DNA of 16,297 bases from an uncultured Collinsella sp. (GTDB lineage: Bacteria > Actinomycetota > Coriobacteriia > Coriobacteriales > Coriobacteriaceae), in contig CABULX010000049.1 in NCBI GenBank assembly GCA_902492545.1, forward strand, positions 1-16,297, in the 5' to 3' direction. Shown here piece by piece: positions 15,373 to 16,297 of the stretch. Each line of letters opens with the position of its first letter. Position 1 is the stretch's first letter. The notes under the pieces are model-generated. The model was not told the origin of the DNA, ran no database searches, and was given only the letters and a program-made list of their open reading frames with translations. Position numbers and translations under genes: made by a program.

Positions 15373-16086
15373 ATGGCAGAGCCGATGCTTTCCGTCTACA
15401 ACATCAACGTCTGGTACGGCGCCATCCACGCCATCAAGGACATCTCCTTTAACGTTAACGAGGGCGAGATCGTGGCCCTGATCGGTGCCAACGGTGCCGG
15501 CAAGTCCACAACGCTCAAGACCGTCTCTGGCCTGCTGCGCTCCAAGACCGGCTCCATCAAGTTTATGGGCGAGGACATTACCCATACGCCTGCCGACAAG
15601 CTGGTGGGTAAGGGCTTGGCCCAGGTTCCCGAGGGCCGCCGCGCCTTTTTGCAGATGACGGTCGAGGAGAACCTGGAGATGGGCGCCTATACACAGCCCA
15701 AGTCCACAATTGCCCCGGGCCTGGAGCGTGTCTACGAGCAGTTCCCGCGCCTGAAGGAACGTCGTCGCCAGGTTGCCGGTACCCTTTCAGGCGGCGAGCA
15801 GCAGATGCTCGTTATGGGGCGCGCCCTTATGAGTAACCCCAAACTGCTTATGCTCGACGAACCTTCCATGGGTCTGGCACCGATTCTGATCGAACAGATC
15901 TTCCAGATTGTCGAGGACCTGCACAAGGCCGGTACCACGGTGCTTCTGGTTGAGCAAAACGCGCAGATGGCGCTTTCCATCGCCACGCGCGGCTACGTGC
16001 TCGAGACCGGCAAGATCACCATGACCGGCACGGGTCAAGAGCTCCTGCACGACGATAACGTCCGCAAGGCTTACCTCGGAGGCTAG
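15373..16086 (+). CDS. livF: Branched-chain amino-acid ABC transporter ATPase LivF
   Basis: Second cytoplasmic ATPase of the Liv complex, 237 residues, the normal LivF length. Walker A GANGAGKST lies at about 38-46, the signature LSGGEQQML, Walker B LLMLDEPSMGLAP and VEQN in the switch region (Gln in place of His is usual for LivF). AGGGGGAGA precedes the ATG, which starts at the base after the livG stop codon. It is the last gene of the operon, and a strong terminator begins 15 nt downstream. Confidence 0.96.
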   Translation: MAEPMLSVYNINVWYGAIHAIKDISFNVNEGEIVALIGANGAGKSTTLKTVSGLLRSKTGSIKFMGEDITHTPADKLVGKGLAQVPEGRRAFLQMTVEENLEMGAYTQPKSTIAPGLERVYEQFPRLKERRRQVAGTLSGGEQQMLVMGRALMSNPKLLMLDEPSMGLAPILIEQIFQIVEDLHKAGTTVLLVEQNAQMALSIATRGYVLETGKITMTGTGQELLHDDNVRKAYLGG

Positions 16087-16100
16087 CCAATCCAACAAAA

Positions 16101-16135
16101 GGGGCGCTGACTATCCCGGTCAGCGCCCCTTTTTT
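16101..16135 (+). terminator. Intrinsic terminator of the liv operon (probably bidirectional)
   Basis: An 11-bp perfect stem (16101-16111 with 16119-16129) has a 7-nt loop and is followed by TTTTTT. AAAA just before the stem gives the reverse strand a short U-tract. Confidence 0.94.
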
Positions 16136-16204
16136 AAGTTGCGGTGAAATAGGGACTAATTGGGGGTTCCAGACGCCAAAACAGTCCCTTTTCCACCGCA
16201 ACTT
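16136..16204. repeat. 22-bp imperfect inverted repeat downstream of livF
   Basis: AAGTTGCGGTGAAATAGGGA then CT (16136-16157) matches the reverse complement of 16183-16204 at 20 of 22 positions, around a 25-nt centre. It lies directly after the liv terminator. It could be a REP-like or MITE-like palindromic element, or the 3'-end hairpin of a minus-strand gene. The GGGAC core also appears in the third livJ-livH hairpin, but the arms are otherwise different. Confidence 0.8.
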
Positions 16205-16296
16205 CATTGGGGCGTGCGACGATGACCTTCCCAAATTAGCACGGTAGTGTCGCGAATGTTGGTGTAGAGCTCGGTTCTCGAGGGTAGTCGCAGGCT
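16204..16296 (-). CDS. Possible C-terminal end of an unidentified gene
   Basis: A minus-strand frame enters from the right edge and ends with TGA at 16204-16206, encoding SLRLPSRTELYTNIRDTTVL and then IWEGHRRTPQ. The residues look protein-like and the plus strand is interrupted by stops here, but 30 residues are too few to name a family. Its stop codon overlaps the inner end of the inverted repeat, whose hairpin could serve as its 3' structure. Confidence 0.3.
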   Translation of the reverse strand, partial: SLRLPSRTELYTNIRDTTVLIWEGHRRTPQ

Positions 16297-16297
16297 G

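Overview
The window looks like chromosomal DNA from a GC-rich, gut-type Coriobacteriia, most likely Collinsella or a close relative. This is inferred from the overall GC bias, the codon style, the single-chain 1248-residue PurL and the compact liv operon. No marker gene such as rRNA is present to prove it. Almost all of the sequence is housekeeping or transport genes with clear ribosome binding sites and strong intrinsic terminators. No tRNA, rRNA, CRISPR array, transposase or phage gene was seen.

Layout from left to right. Positions 1-1134 hold the end of a membrane-bound GGDEF diguanylate cyclase (+), closed by a strong terminator. Positions 1323-2258 hold an EamA/DMT drug/metabolite transporter (-). 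Positions 2358-6104 hold purL (-), with its own terminator and a probable structured leader. Diverging from purL is a CPA2-type cation:proton antiporter (6289-7851, +). Between the antiporter and the convergent SDR reductase (8197-8946, -) lies an unusual non-coding array. It has eight 15-bp half-sites in alternating orientation at an exact 31-bp period, which could fold as four consecutive hairpins. Next come homoserine dehydrogenase (9163-10506, -) with its terminator, and then the branched-chain amino-acid ABC transporter locus on the plus strand.

The liv locus starts with a collapsed relic of a second livJ-like binding-protein gene (10758-10953). Intact livJ (lipoprotein receptor), livH and livM (permeases), and livG and livF (ATPases) follow, tightly packed or overlapping from livH onward. 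A 139-bp livJ-livH gap contains three stem-loops, which could make the receptor more abundant than the membrane complex. The locus ends in a bidirectional terminator followed by a 22-bp imperfect inverted repeat. The last ~90 bases may hold the tail of a minus-strand gene.

Functionally, the right half links amino-acid metabolism (homoserine dehydrogenase, on the path to threonine, isoleucine and methionine) with uptake of leucine, isoleucine and valine. The left half is a set of independent single-gene transcription units. The best candidates for something undescribed are the 31-bp alternating repeat array, the livJ relic with its retained start signals, the purL leader structure and the palindromic element at the right end.
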